A DNA stretch of 64,000 bases from Hymenobacter monticola (lineage in GTDB: Bacteria > Bacteroidota > Bacteroidia > Cytophagales > Hymenobacteraceae), in the NCBI RefSeq assembly GCF_022811645.1, contig NZ_CP094534.1, positions 3,906,001-3,970,000 of the forward strand, in the 5' to 3' direction. Below the pieces are notes generated by a model. The model saw only the letters and a program-made list of their open reading frames with translations, had not been told where the DNA came from and did not search any database. The position numbers and the translations under genes were made by a program. Below, piece after piece: positions 52,853 through 62,242 of this stretch. Each line of letters starts with the position of its first letter. Position 1 is the first letter of the stretch.

Positions 52853-53968
52853 CTATGCTTTGGCATAGCTGAAACGATTCTTCCAGCGCTCCAACGGCGC
52901 TTCCAACCAAGCCCAGGAGGCCGCTGCCATTGCCAGCAGCAAGGGCGTCAGCACCAGTACCGTGGGCAAGGGACTGAGCCAGAACTCCCGCAGGGCTGGC
53001 CCGTCGGGCTGTGAGGCGGGAAAAAGACGGAAGACGGCCCGCTGGTAAAACACCGGCAGTAGCAGGTGGTAGAGGTAGCAGCCGTAGCTGCGGCGCCCCA
53101 CCCATTGCAGCACCGGGTGCAGCAGAAAGCCATTGCGCGGCTGGTAAGTGGCATCCGGCGTACGCAGCACCCAGGCCAGCGTGAGGAAGCCGGCCACGCT
53201 GCCCAGGCTGGTGTAAACCAGCAGCCACAGTTCCTGATTTTCGGGGCCTAACAGGTGCGTGGTCCCCCAAAGGCTCACCCAGACCGCCCAGGCCAGTAGC
53301 ACCCATTGGCCACGCGCCAGGGCCTGCATCCGCGGCCGGTGCTCCACGATGCGCAGCACAGCGCCCGTGGCAAACATATCGAGGCAGGCGGGCAGCAATA
53401 CCAGCACAAAGCCCGACGTGAACCAAGCCGTCCAGACCGCCCGAAATAGCAGCCCCGCCGCCGCTAATGCTAGGAAAGGCCCCACCCGGCGCCCCAGGAA
53501 CCCCAGCAGCAAGGGCCACACCAGGTAAAACTGCTCATCGACGGCCATGGTCCAGTAGTGGCCCACGCCTTCGCCCCAGTGCTGCAGGCGGTAGAACAGC
53601 AGGTTGGAAAAGGGCAGCACAAACCAGCCTGGGTACTCATGCAGCGTGGCCAGCGGCAACGCGGCGCCCAGCGCCAGCGCTAGGTAGTAAGGTGGCAGAA
53701 TGCGCAGCACCCGCCGCGCGTAGAACGTGCGCAGGCGCCGGCCCCAGCCCACGGGCGCCCCCGGGTGCACCTGCTGCTTCCAGATAATGCCCGAAATCAG
53801 GTAGCCGCTGAGCACGAAAAAGGTGATGCGCCCCATCTCGCCCACCGGAAACGGCAGGTGCGTCCAATGGCCCAGTATCACCAGCCACACCGCAAGGGCG
53901 CGCAGGCCATTGAGCGTGGGGCGGTAGAGCAGGGGCGAAGCAGGCGGCGCGGTACTGGAAGGAGTCAA
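52853..53968 (-). CDS. Acyltransferase family 3 (OafA/YrhL-like)
   Basis: A 371-residue membrane acyltransferase with about ten helices. It has the family start YRPTLNGLRALAVWLVILGHW (R and the catalytic-region His), FFVLSGYLISGIIW, FYARRVLRILPPYYLAL and HYWTMAVDEQFYLVWPLLLG. Such enzymes O-acetylate lipopolysaccharide, peptidoglycan or other glycans on the membrane. Its target here is unknown. A palindromic repeat begins just upstream. Confidence 0.9.
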   Translation of the reverse strand: MTPSSTAPPASPLLYRPTLNGLRALAVWLVILGHWTHLPFPVGEMGRITFFVLSGYLISGIIWKQQVHPGAPVGWGRRLRTFYARRVLRILPPYYLALALGAALPLATLHEYPGWFVLPFSNLLFYRLQHWGEGVGHYWTMAVDEQFYLVWPLLLGFLGRRVGPFLALAAAGLLFRAVWTAWFTSGFVLVLLPACLDMFATGAVLRIVEHRPRMQALARGQWVLLAWAVWVSLWGTTHLLGPENQELWLLVYTSLGSVAGFLTLAWVLRTPDATYQPRNGFLLHPVLQWVGRRSYGCYLYHLLLPVFYQRAVFRLFPASQPDGPALREFWLSPLPTVLVLTPLLLAMAAASWAWLEAPLERWKNRFSYAKA

Positions 53969-53973
53969 AATAA

Positions 53974-54068
53974 AACGTCATGCTGAGCGCGGCCGAAGCA
54001 TCTCTACCGCGCAACGTAATGATTTACTGCTGCACGCGAGATGCTTCGACTACGCTCAGCATGACGTT
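53974..54068. repeat. Palindromic repeat, aacgtcatgctgagcgc family
   Basis: Left arm aacgtcatgctgagcgcggc and right arm ending gctcagcatgacgtt, with inner gaagcatctc/gagatgcttc. A close copy is at 40747-40844. It separates the acyltransferase and YebC genes. Confidence 0.9.
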
Positions 54069-54095
54069 CTTCTATATTAAGCATCGGGCAGACCG

Positions 54096-54830
54096 TTAGC
54101 CCATGGTGTGGTAAACGGCCTGTACGTCGTCGTCTTCCTCAAACTTTTCGATGAGCTTTTCGACCTCCTCGGCTTGCTCGTCGGTGAGGCTCACGGTGGT
54201 GTTGGGCACGCGCTGCAGGGTGGCGCTCACCACGTTGAGGCCCTTGCCGTCGAGGGCCTTTTGCAGCTGGCCGAAGTCGGTGAAGGCCGACTCGACTACG
54301 ATGTACTGGTGCTCGGCGCCGTGCTCGTCTTCCTCGGTGGCTTCGTACACGTCTTCGGCTCCGAAGTCAATCAGTTCCAACTCCAGCTCGTCGCGGTCGA
54401 GGCCGGCGGCGTCGAGCTTGAACACGCCCTTGCGGGTGAAGGTGTAGTCCGACGAGCCGGCGGTGCCCAGGGCGCCGTTGCCGCGGTTGAAGTACATGCG
54501 CACGTTGCTCACGGTGCGGGTGGGGTTGTCGGTGGCGGTTTCCACCACAATGGCTACGCCGTGCGGGCCGTAGCCTTCGTACACCACTTCCTGGTAGTCT
54601 TTTTCGTCCTTGCCGGTGGCGCGCTTGATGGCGGCTTCCACCCGGTCCTTGGGCATGTTCACGCCCTTGGCGTTTTGCATGGCCGTGCGCAGGCGGGCGT
54701 TGGTGTCGGGGTTGGGGCCGGATTCTTTCACGGCCATCACGATTTCTTTGCCAATGCGGGTGAAGTCTTTCGACATCCGGTCCCACCGCTTCATTTTGCG
54801 GCCTTTGCGAAATTCAAACGCGCGTCCCAT
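54096..54830 (-). CDS. YebC/PmpR family transcriptional or translational regulator
   Basis: A 244-residue product of normal family length. It starts MGRAFEFRKGRKMKRWDRMS, and family motifs follow: FTRIGKEIVMAVKESGPNPDTNARLRTAM, NMPKDRVEAAIKRATG, EVVYEGYGPHGVAIVVE, TDNPTRTVSNVRMYFNRGNG and the C-terminal EVEKLIEKFEEDDDVQAVYHTM. YebC proteins were long seen as DNA-binding regulators; more recent work ties some to ribosome rescue at proline stretches. Which applies here is unclear. Confidence 0.95.
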   Translation of the reverse strand: MGRAFEFRKGRKMKRWDRMSKDFTRIGKEIVMAVKESGPNPDTNARLRTAMQNAKGVNMPKDRVEAAIKRATGKDEKDYQEVVYEGYGPHGVAIVVETATDNPTRTVSNVRMYFNRGNGALGTAGSSDYTFTRKGVFKLDAAGLDRDELELELIDFGAEDVYEATEEDEHGAEHQYIVVESAFTDFGQLQKALDGKGLNVVSATLQRVPNTTVSLTDEQAEEVEKLIEKFEEDDDVQAVYHTMG

Positions 54831-54962
54831 AGGGGGTCAATTAACAAGTAACAAGGAGCTATTAACGATGCCATTGCGGCTGCCGCGCGAACTGGCGGGC
54901 CGAAACGGGCCGCAAGTTAGCCAGAACCAGCGAGGGCCGCCAAATACGAGGTCAACTAAGGG

Positions 54963-55451
54963 CTATTTGCGCTTGGCCGATGGTTTTGTGCGAGGCTTTG
55001 GTTTTTTCACGGGCGGTTGGGGCGGCGTGGGCACCAGTTCGTACTCGCCCCGATTACCGGCCGGATAGCCAAAAATAGTGATGCCGAGCCGCCGCGTGGC
55101 CGGCTGGAAGCGGAAGGTGCCGCGCTGCACGTCGGCGCCTTTCAAGTCGCTGAAGGCAAAGCGAATGCTGTCGCCGGCCAGCGTGTAGGTGCCGGTTTGG
55201 TTGAAGTAATAAGGCTTGCCCGACGCCACGATGCTGAGGTGCTTCTCGTAACTGCCGTCGGCGCGCAGGGTGAGTGTGCCGCCCACGCCACTCACCCGCG
55301 TGGGAGGGCCCGCGGTTGTGCTATCGTACACGGTGTAGGCCGTGTAAGTGTAGGTGGTATAGAAGGTAGGCGGCACCGGGATGGTTTGCGCCGGCAATAA
55401 TGTGGGCCACAAGATGATGGCCAGTAGATTAATCAAGAGAAATAGGCGCAT
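54963..55451 (-). CDS. Secreted protein of unknown function (lipocalin-like)
   Basis: A 162-residue product with a signal peptide (LLINLLAIILWPTLLPAQT) and a beta-rich mature part: GGTLTLRADGSYEKHLSI, YYFNQTGTYTLAGDSIRFAF and RGTFRFQPATRRLGITIFG, in a rhythm like META/lipocalin-like domains. It ends in a basic Pro/Lys tail (PPVKKPKPRTKPSAKRK). Neighbours give no role. The mature length is about 140 residues. Confidence 0.75.
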   Translation of the reverse strand: MRLFLLINLLAIILWPTLLPAQTIPVPPTFYTTYTYTAYTVYDSTTAGPPTRVSGVGGTLTLRADGSYEKHLSIVASGKPYYFNQTGTYTLAGDSIRFAFSDLKGADVQRGTFRFQPATRRLGITIFGYPAGNRGEYELVPTPPQPPVKKPKPRTKPSAKRK

Positions 55452-55797
55452 AGGAAGAGGTAGTGTCGAAATAATTGGCGGCAGCTTTTCAAAGCCTGCA
55501 GCATTGCGATGCGAAGGTAAAGCCGACTTGCAGGTGCGCTTCCCGCTGCTGTTTTGGCAAAAACAACGCCGATAACTTTTGTCTGCGCAAATAAATCAGG
55601 CTCTTCCTAACCAACTGATGAGCATTAAGCCGTTGGGCAGCCAGCTCTTGGATGCGTTTGCCTGAATGATTCCACCCTCGCATAGCAATGGCTAAAATGA
55701 ACGCAGTAGTTTGTGCTATACTTTGTTTATATATAAATTTATATTTGAAATTAAAGGAAAAGACGTTTTATTGGGGCTTTCAAAGTACTTATAACGA
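55452..55797. other. AT-rich gene-free stretch with candidate promoter
   Basis: About 346 bp without a convincing gene. TATATTTG at 55740-55747 matches the -7 consensus TAnnTTTG, 50 bp before the next ATG, with TTTG at 55722-55725 as a short-spaced -33. A 64-codon minus frame (55489-55683) shows no coding signs. Confidence 0.45.
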
Positions 55798-56808
55798 ATG
55801 AATAGCATGGCGACGCGCGTTTCTTTTGGGTTCATCATCCTGCCGGCGTTGCTGCTGGCATCGGCGGCTTTGGCGCAGCCGGCTTATAGCGGTGCGCCCG
55901 GCGCCGAGGTATTCAAGAAGGCCCAGCAGCTGGAAGCGGCCGGCAATAAGTCAGCTGCCGCCGCTGCCTACCAGCAAGCCTACCAGGCCTATATGAGCGT
56001 CGATGATTCGGACGGTATGATTAAGGCCCTGGCCAAAAAGAACGCCCTGGCCGGCGCCGCGGCCCCTGCGGCGCCCTCGCCCCGGCCTGCGTCGGCAGCC
56101 CGAGTGCTAGCCGTACCCCGGCCCGTAGCAGGCGGCACTGCCTCGGTGCAGCCCGTGGCTGGCGCCGTGAATGGCGGCCGGCCAGTGGGCCTGTTTTTTA
56201 TGACCCGCTACTGGATGGCTACTCGCTCGCTGGAAAAATCGACCTATTACTTTGCGCCCAACGGCCAGGTGTACGTGGACCCCAAAGGCTTCTCGGCGTC
56301 GGAGCTGGCGGCCCTGCCGGCCAGCTCGCGCGGCAGCTATAGCGTGACCGGCAAAACGCTCGCCGTGCGCTGGGCCAGCGGTCAAACCTCGAGCAGCGAG
56401 GTGGAACCGCAGGCCAACACGTTTTCCTGGGACATGGGCATTTTCCTGGCCGGGAAGCCTTTCCAAAGCCCGGGCCAGCTCGCGGGCTCTTTTGAGGGGG
56501 GCAACTCCATCAGCACCGGCAGCGGCAGCGCCTCGGCGGTGAGCAGCCTCACGTTTCGGTCCGACGGCACCTACAGCGGCGGCGGGGCGTCCAGCTTTGG
56601 GGGGCGCGACGCCGCCGGGGCCAAAACCTACAGCGCGGGCAGCACCAGCAGCAACAGCGGCCGCTGGAGCCTGAGCGGCTGGCTGCTGACGCTGACCGAT
56701 GCGCAGGGGCGCACCTCCCGCGGCGTGGCTTTCCCGGTAGAAAGAAACGATAAAACCGGCCAGGTAATGCGGTTTTATTTTGATGGCGTGGCCTATAAAC
56801 GGCTGTAA
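55798..56808 (+). CDS. Secreted protein with N-terminal TPR-like segment, unknown function
   Basis: A 336-residue product with a signal peptide (FGFIILPALLLASAALAQP). The N-terminal mature part (VFKKAQQLEAAGNKSAAAAAYQQAYQAY) looks like one TPR motif, followed by a Pro/Ala linker (about 80-130). The rest is Gly/Ser-rich beta sequence with FFMTRYWMATRSLEKSTYYFAPNGQVYV, SSLTFRSDGTYSGGG and GRWSLSGWLLTLTDAQGR, again lipocalin-like. I know no named family. ATG 55807 (MATRVSFGF) is an alternative start. Confidence 0.75.
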   Translation: MNSMATRVSFGFIILPALLLASAALAQPAYSGAPGAEVFKKAQQLEAAGNKSAAAAAYQQAYQAYMSVDDSDGMIKALAKKNALAGAAAPAAPSPRPASAARVLAVPRPVAGGTASVQPVAGAVNGGRPVGLFFMTRYWMATRSLEKSTYYFAPNGQVYVDPKGFSASELAALPASSRGSYSVTGKTLAVRWASGQTSSSEVEPQANTFSWDMGIFLAGKPFQSPGQLAGSFEGGNSISTGSGSASAVSSLTFRSDGTYSGGGASSFGGRDAAGAKTYSAGSTSSNSGRWSLSGWLLTLTDAQGRTSRGVAFPVERNDKTGQVMRFYFDGVAYKRL

Positions 56809-56892
56809 GAAAAGCACCTGGGCGGTGCCGTGCGGCGGCTAATAATGCATAGCGGCAACACGCTGGTGGCTGGTGGTTAATATAAAACAATG

Positions 56893-56944
56893 GAGCCGCA
56901 AAGCGGCGGCACTTTCAATAAGAAATGCCGCCGCTTGGCGGCTC
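56893..56944. repeat. Short palindromic repeat, gccgcaaagcggcgg type
   Basis: gagccgcaaagcggcggca pairs with tgccgccgcttggcggctc (G-T tolerated) across 14 bp. Related cores (gccgctttgcggc) recur up to 56990 and at about 34113. It lies in the gap between two convergent genes. Confidence 0.75.
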
Positions 56945-57013
56945 TGGTATCTAGCCGCTGGAAATGGCTGCCGGTGGGTCGCCGCTTTGCGGCTGATGCC
57001 TATTCGGGCTTGA

Positions 57014-58036
57014 TTAGTCGCCCACGCCGCCCCGGTACAGCGGCGGCGGGGTGGGCGATTGGTAGCCTCCGGGCTTTTTCAGCGACGCATTGTAGGCTTT
57101 GCGGTAGGTTTTGGCGGCCTTGCGGTGTTGGCGCCGGCCGCCGGTCAGCAGCCAGGCCGCACCGGCCACCAGGAGGCTGCCGCCGATGATAGCCGCTTTT
57201 ATGGGCAATGTGTCTTTGGGCGCGGGCGGCAGGTGCTCCACGCCGCTGGCATCGGTGCGGGCGGGCTCGTGCACGTAGCGGCCGTGGCTGGGCACGGGGT
57301 AATTGTCGGCCAGGGCGCGCAGGCCCGCCGCCGCTTCGGGGCCGGTGATAACCGGGCCATGGCCGCAGCCAATGGCCCGGGGTTCGAGGTCGGCCAGGAT
57401 TTGCACCGATTTGCGGGCGGCTTCCCAGTCGTAGTTGAACGGCGTGCCGGCGCGGCTGATTTTGGGCTGGCCCAGCAGCACGGCGGGCACCGAGTCGTGG
57501 TGGCAGGTAGCGAAAGCGTCGGCCCCAATCAGCACCCGGTCGGCGTCGCGGAAGAAGGCCAGCTGGCCGGGCGCGTGGCCGGGCACGTGCATCCAGCGCC
57601 AGTTCATGAGGTAAGGCGTGCTGGGGTCGTCAGAATTGAGGGCCTGCACCCGCTCTTCGAGGTTGGGCAGCTGGGTGGGGAAAAAGCGGCTCATGAAGGC
57701 CAGCGAGCCGCCCACGGTGGGGTCGCGCGGCGGGTAGAGGGCTTTGCCGGTCACGTAGGGCAGCTCCAGCGGGTGCACGATGACGGGGACGTTCCAATGG
57801 TCGGCCAGCTCCTTGGCCGAGCCCAGGTGGTCGAGGTGGCCGTGGGTGAGGAGGATGGCCTCAGGGTGGGTGCCAGGGTAGAAGAGCTTGTCGGCGGCGG
57901 CAATGATGGTTTTGGCGCTGCCGGGCAGGCCCGTGTCGATAAGCACCCACTCGCCGGGGGTGCCGGTTTCGACGAAGTACACATTGACAAAGCGCTGAAT
58001 GCGGAGCTGGGTGACGCCAGCGGCTAGAGTATCCAT
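57014..58036 (-). CDS. Metallo-beta-lactamase-fold hydrolase with C-terminal membrane helix
   Basis: A 340-residue product. The zinc motif is LLTHGHLDHLGSAKEL (HxHxDH), and further ligands are likely the His in MHVPGHAPGQLAFF, the Asp in VLIGADAFAT and the His in GCGHGPVITGPEAA. The domain is of the glyoxalase-II-like type. A C-terminal helix (AAIIGGSLLVAGAAWLLTGG, about 283-302) with a basic tail anchors it to the membrane, which is unusual. The substrate is unknown. Confidence 0.88.
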   Translation of the reverse strand: MDTLAAGVTQLRIQRFVNVYFVETGTPGEWVLIDTGLPGSAKTIIAAADKLFYPGTHPEAILLTHGHLDHLGSAKELADHWNVPVIVHPLELPYVTGKALYPPRDPTVGGSLAFMSRFFPTQLPNLEERVQALNSDDPSTPYLMNWRWMHVPGHAPGQLAFFRDADRVLIGADAFATCHHDSVPAVLLGQPKISRAGTPFNYDWEAARKSVQILADLEPRAIGCGHGPVITGPEAAAGLRALADNYPVPSHGRYVHEPARTDASGVEHLPPAPKDTLPIKAAIIGGSLLVAGAAWLLTGGRRQHRKAAKTYRKAYNASLKKPGGYQSPTPPPLYRGGVGD

Positions 58037-58261
58037 AAGGTGGGCAGGGGAGAGGCGTGAATGGAAAGATGTGCTTCCGCATACGGAAAAACCGGCGAAA
58101 AGGAGGCGTTAAGCTCAACAGGCGAAAAAAAGTAGGAGGCGTTGTAACGAATCGAGAAGGCTCCGGTACTCCCTTTGCCAACCAACGCAACAGCGGGCAG
58201 CCCGCTCCCGGGCCTTGCGACCAAAGCCTTTTAGTTCAACCGTTTTACTTCACGTTTTTCC

Positions 58262-59080
58262 ATGAAAACCCTTTTTTCTGCGCTCGCCCTCAATTGCCTG
58301 GCCCTGGCGGCCACCGCCCAAACCACCGCCGAGCCCCAGTTCACCAGCACCTGCCAGGAAGGCCGCGGCTGGCGCAACAATGGCGAGAACCAGCAATTCT
58401 GCGAAACCCGCGACCTGACCATGGCTGCGCCCGCCGGCCAGCCCCTTCGCATTGAGGGCGGGGCCAACGGCGGCATCACGGTGCACGGCTGGGACGGGCC
58501 CAACGTACGAATTCGCGCAAAAGTGACGAGCTGGGCCGGCACCGAAGCCGAGGCCCAGGCCCGCGTTCAACGCGTGAGCATTGCCACCAGCAATAACCAG
58601 CTGCGGGCCACTTCCACGGAGCAAGACGAGCGCTACGCCGTGAGCTACGAGGTATTTGTGCCCCGCGAAACGGCCCTGGCCCTCAACACCCTGAACGGGG
58701 ATATTAGCCTCGACCACCTGCGGGGCGAGGTGAGATTCCACGCCACCAATGGCGGCGTGATGCTCCAGAGCCTGGGCGGCCAGGTAACGGGCCAAACCGT
58801 GAACGGCGGCCTCAATATCAAGCTCAGCGGCAAACAATGGGAAGGCAAGGGCCTCGATGTAGAGACCACCAATGGCGGCATTCACTGGACCCTGCCCTCA
58901 GATTATTCCGCGCAGCTGTTCACCAGCACCAACATGGGCAGTATCCGGGCCAACATGCCCGTTACCAAGTCGGGTTTCCTGCGGCGCGAGCTGGCCACCA
59001 CGCTGGGCAAAGGCGGTGCGCCGGTGAAGGCCGTAACCACCAACGGTGGTGTGACCTTGGAGCAGGTAGCACGGAATTAG
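58262..59080 (+). CDS. Secreted DUF4097-like beta-helix protein
   Basis: A 272-residue product with a signal peptide (LFSALALNCLALAATAQ) and repeated short beta segments typical of DUF4097: LRIEGGANGGITVHGWDG, ALNTLNGDISLDHLRGEV, ATNGGVMLQSLGG, TVNGGLNIKLSG, TTNGGIHWTLP and TTNGGVTLEQV. The recurring T/ANGG.I units suggest a small beta-helix or adhesin-like fold. It stands alone; function is unknown. Confidence 0.85.
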   Translation: MKTLFSALALNCLALAATAQTTAEPQFTSTCQEGRGWRNNGENQQFCETRDLTMAAPAGQPLRIEGGANGGITVHGWDGPNVRIRAKVTSWAGTEAEAQARVQRVSIATSNNQLRATSTEQDERYAVSYEVFVPRETALALNTLNGDISLDHLRGEVRFHATNGGVMLQSLGGQVTGQTVNGGLNIKLSGKQWEGKGLDVETTNGGIHWTLPSDYSAQLFTSTNMGSIRANMPVTKSGFLRRELATTLGKGGAPVKAVTTNGGVTLEQVARN

Positions 59081-59086
59081 TTCTGC

Positions 59087-59203
59087 CTAAAAGCCTGTCA
59101 TGCAGAGCACAGCAAAGCATTTTTACCGCAGTCACTAATTCAACAGAAAGAAATAGTGGTGGCAGGCGAGATGCTTCGCTGTGCTCTGCATGACCTTTTT
59201 AGG
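59087..59203. repeat. Palindromic repeat, gtcatgcagagcacagc type
   Basis: cctaaaagcctgtcatgcag at the left and gctctgcatgacctttttagg at the right pair with small gaps; the inner cacagcaaagcat pairs with atgcttcgctgtg. It is a relative of the cgtcatgctgag family. Confidence 0.85.
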
Positions 59204-59221
59204 ACATCATTGAACCTCGCC

Positions 59222-59494
59222 TCAGCAGCCGCAGCTGAAATCGGGGTAGTCGGAGTAGAGCGGGGCTTGCTTGTCGTCGAGGCGGATGAGGTGGTCGAGG
59301 CGGATTTCCTCGCCCGATTTCAAGCGCATGTATTCCACCTTGTCGCGGATGAACAGGGTTTCAATCACACCGGAGCCCAGGCAAAGCTGGCGCAGGTCGT
59401 TGAAATACTGCAGGTCGACGCGGCGGCGCTGGGTGGCGGCGGCTTCGAGGTGGTCGTAGTAGTTGCAGTCGATGGGGGTGTAGTCGGCGCTCAT
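59222..59494 (-). CDS. Rof-like (Rho-binding antiterminator) protein
   Basis: A 90-residue product starting MSADYTPIDCNYYDHLEAAATQ. The YTPIDC...LE.AAT.R..V start, RDKVEYMRLKSGEEIRLDHLIRLD and general length fit the Rof family, small Sm-like proteins that inhibit Rho termination in E. coli. The C-terminus ends FSCGC, an added Cys pair. It lies between two palindromic repeats. The family call is moderate. Confidence 0.6.
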   Translation of the reverse strand: MSADYTPIDCNYYDHLEAAATQRRRVDLQYFNDLRQLCLGSGVIETLFIRDKVEYMRLKSGEEIRLDHLIRLDDKQAPLYSDYPDFSCGC

Positions 59495-59517
59495 GAGCGA
59501 AATGTAGCGTGTGGGCG

Positions 59518-59617
59518 AAATGTAGCGTGGACTCTGCGAGTCCGCGCGTGGGCGGAGTTATACGGAAAGCCCGCATAAGGCGGGCATACGCGGACTCGCA
59601 GAGTCCACGCTACATTT
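59518..59617. repeat. Palindromic repeat, aaatgtagcgtggactctgc type
   Basis: aaatgtagcgtggactctgc and on pairs with the complementary gcagagtccacgctacattt exactly over 29 bp. A partial copy (aaatgtagcgtgtggg) begins at 59500. It ends about 36 bp before the hutU start. Confidence 0.92.
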
Positions 59618-59652
59618 TCCTATCTTCGCCGCACCACCCAAACCACCCGCCC

Positions 59653-61422
59653 ATGATGCCAACCACCGACCAAACCGCTGAGCTCAATCTCGAAGCCAAT
59701 TCCCTCTCCGCCGCCTCCGCGCCCCAACCCGACGGCAAGCGCCCGATGTTCTACGAGTTCAAGCCCTCGGAAACCATTAGGGCCAAGCACGGCACGGAGT
59801 TGCGCTGCAAAACCTGGGAGGCTGAAGCCGCCCTGCGCATGTTGGAAAACAACATCGACCCGGCCGTGAGCCTGGTGTACGACGAGCTGATTGTGTACGG
59901 CGGTGCCGGCCGCGCCGCCCGCAACTGGAAGGAGTACCAGACTATCGTTAAAACGCTCAAGGAGTTAGAGGCCGACGAAACCATGTTGGTGCAGAGCGGC
60001 AAGGCCGTGGGCGTACTCAAAACCTGGCCCCACGCTCCCCGCGTGCTTATCGCCAACAGCAACATCGTGCCGGCCTGGAGCACCCAGGAATACTTCGACG
60101 AGCTCGACAAAATGGGCCTGATGATGTACGGCCAAATGACGGCCGGCTCCTGGATTTACATTGCCACCCAAGGCATCTTGCAAGGCACTTATGAGACCTT
60201 CGCCGCCATGGCCGACAAGCACTTCGGCGGCAGCCTGCGCGGCACCATCACCGTGACGGCCGGCCTGGGCGGCATGAGCGGCGCCCAGCCCCTGGCCGTG
60301 ACCATGAACGATGGTGTGTGCCTGGTCATCGAGCCCATCGACGAACGGGTGAAGCAGAAAGTGCGCGAAGGCTATGTAGACGAGCAGGCCAACGACCTTA
60401 CCCACGCCCTGGAGCTGTGCGAGCAAGCCAAAGCCGACGGCAAAGGCTGGTCGGTGGGCCTCACCGGCAACGCCGCTACCGTGCTGCCGCGCCTTCTGGA
60501 GCTAGGTTTCCAGGCCGACATCGTAACCGACCAGACCTCGGCCCACGACCTGATGGACTACATTCCCGAAGGCGAGATAGGGGAGGTGCTGGCCCTGCGC
60601 GCCAGCAACCCCGAGGAGTTCAAACGCCAGGCGCTGGCTTCCATCGTGAAGCACGTGGAAGCCATTCTGGAGATGCAGCGCCGCGGCACCATCGCCGTGG
60701 ACTATGGCAACAACCTGCGCGGCCAGGCCGAAAAAGGAGGCCTCAACGTGCGCGATGAAGCCGGCCAGTTCCTGTACCCCGGCTTCGTGCCCGGCTACAT
60801 CCGCCCGCTGTTTTGCGAGGGCAAGGGCCCGTTCCGCTGGGCCGCCCTTTCCGGCGACCCGCAGGACATCCTGCGCATCGACCGTGCCCTGCTCGAAACC
60901 TTCCCCGACAACAAGCTCCTGGCCCGCTGGATTGAGAAAGCCCAGGCCAAGGTGCCCTTTATCGGCCTGCCGGCCCGCGTGTGCTGGCTGGGCTACGGCG
61001 AGCGCGAGAAGTTCGGCCTCGTCATCAACGACCTCGTGGCGCGGGGCGAAGTGTCGGCACCCATCGTCATCGGCCGCGACCACCTCGACTGCGGCTCGGT
61101 GGCCTCGCCCAACCGCGAAACCGAAGGCATGAAAGACGGCTCCGACGCTGTGGCCGACTGGCCCCTGCTCAACGCGCTGGCCAACTGCGCCAGTGGCGCC
61201 GACTGGGTGAGCCTGCACAACGGCGGCGGCGTGGGCATCGGCAACAGCACCCACTCCGGCATGGTCATCGTAGCCACCGGCACCCCCGAAAAAGCCGAAC
61301 GCCTGCGCCGCGTCCTCACCACCGACCCCGGCATGGGCATCTTCCGGCACGCCGACGCCGGCTACGAGCTGGCCCAGGACGTGGCCCGCGAGCGCGGGGC
61401 TAAGATTCCGTCGATGAAGTAG
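59653..61422 (+). CDS. hutU: Urocanate hydratase
   Basis: From ATG 59653 this is 589 residues, slightly longer than the usual 556 because of an N-terminal extension of about 30 (Ala/Ser-rich). Core motifs are [110 protein letters not shown], the catalytic-region [18 protein letters not shown] and [16 protein letters not shown]. It converts urocanate to imidazolone propionate in histidine breakdown, using bound NAD+. Other hut genes are not in the window. A terminator follows. Confidence 0.96.
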   Translation: MMPTTDQTAELNLEANSLSAASAPQPDGKRPMFYEFKPSETIRAKHGTELRCKTWEAEAALRMLENNIDPAVSLVYDELIVYGGAGRAARNWKEYQTIVKTLKELEADETMLVQSGKAVGVLKTWPHAPRVLIANSNIVPAWSTQEYFDELDKMGLMMYGQMTAGSWIYIATQGILQGTYETFAAMADKHFGGSLRGTITVTAGLGGMSGAQPLAVTMNDGVCLVIEPIDERVKQKVREGYVDEQANDLTHALELCEQAKADGKGWSVGLTGNAATVLPRLLELGFQADIVTDQTSAHDLMDYIPEGEIGEVLALRASNPEEFKRQALASIVKHVEAILEMQRRGTIAVDYGNNLRGQAEKGGLNVRDEAGQFLYPGFVPGYIRPLFCEGKGPFRWAALSGDPQDILRIDRALLETFPDNKLLARWIEKAQAKVPFIGLPARVCWLGYGEREKFGLVINDLVARGEVSAPIVIGRDHLDCGSVASPNRETEGMKDGSDAVADWPLLNALANCASGADWVSLHNGGGVGIGNSTHSGMVIVATGTPEKAERLRRVLTTDPGMGIFRHADAGYELAQDVARERGAKIPSMK

Positions 61423-61440
61423 CGAGTAAAGAATACCAAT

Positions 61441-61479
61441 AAAAAGCCGGTGGAAGCGAGTTGTTTCCATCGGCTTTTT
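61441..61479 (+). terminator. Rho-independent terminator after hutU
   Basis: aaaaagccggtggaa and ttccatcggcttttt form a stem with one G-T-type mismatch around an 8-9 base loop. It is 19 bp past the hutU stop. Confidence 0.8.
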
Positions 61480-61491
61480 AATTGAATAAAT

Positions 61492-62172
61492 ATGCGCTTC
61501 GTAATACTGTTGCTTTTGACAGTGAGCCTGATAGGGTGCTCATCTGAAAACCAGAATGTCCCGGCGGGTTTTGTAAAACGCACGGTGACGTTGGTCAAGA
61601 GGCCGTATGTGCCATCGCCGGCCGGCTCTATCGTTCTAAATGTGCCCGCGAAATATGACACGCTTCTGGTATGGCTTGATGCGTCTGATAATTAAATGTC
61701 AGACAGACCCAAGTACCGCTTCACCAACTCAAAAGGGTGCCTGTTACAAGAAAGCGGCTTTTTTAAACGGGAAGGCGAATACTGCAAGGATACGCTCGAC
61801 CGGCTAACGATTGAAACTTCCCTCGGATTCGACGACGAAATGACTTTGGCAAATCTGGATGGAACAATACACTACTGGGAAGAGCACACCAAAGTAATCG
61901 GAGGAAATCCCCCTATCTGGAAAGCAAAAAGACTCCAGGTTATCAACGGGCGCACGTTCGGGATACTGGAATCATTTGGCCCTGGAAAATTGATAGACAA
62001 GCCTTATGAACAGCTCTCTGCTAAAGTGAAATTCCGACAAGGAGGAAAGCCGTGGGAAGTGGTTTTTAACTTTGAATGCAAGCAAAGAAACTGCCGCGAC
62101 TTTGTTGAAAATGCCAATAAAATCCTTCGCTCAGTTAGGATAGATACCGTGGCAAATACGACAGACAAGTAA
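61492..62172 (+). pseudogene. Putative lipoprotein interrupted by in-frame TAA
   Basis: ATG 61492 opens a lipoprotein signal MRFVILLLLTVSLIGCSSEN and runs 67 residues to a TAA at 61693-61695. The same frame then goes on for 159 codons (MSDRPKYRFTNSKGCLLQ to VDTVANTTDK; Ile-Arg-Ser-Val-Arg near the end) to 62172. The second half lacks any export signal but has the look of a secreted beta-rich domain, so I read the two as one split gene of about 226 residues. Because the TAA is followed at once by ATG, re-initiation could still give a cytosolic second half. No named family. AT-richer than its neighbours. Confidence 0.65.
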
Positions 62173-62242
62173 CCTAAGGCTCAGAAATTCTTTGTCTTTT
62201 GCAGTTTAACCGTTCGCACGACACTTAACTCTCTAAATCTCT

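Noticed and set aside
55489..55683. 64-codon minus frame in the AT-rich gap
   Set aside because: No family similarity, no ribosome site, and composition typical of non-coding sequence.
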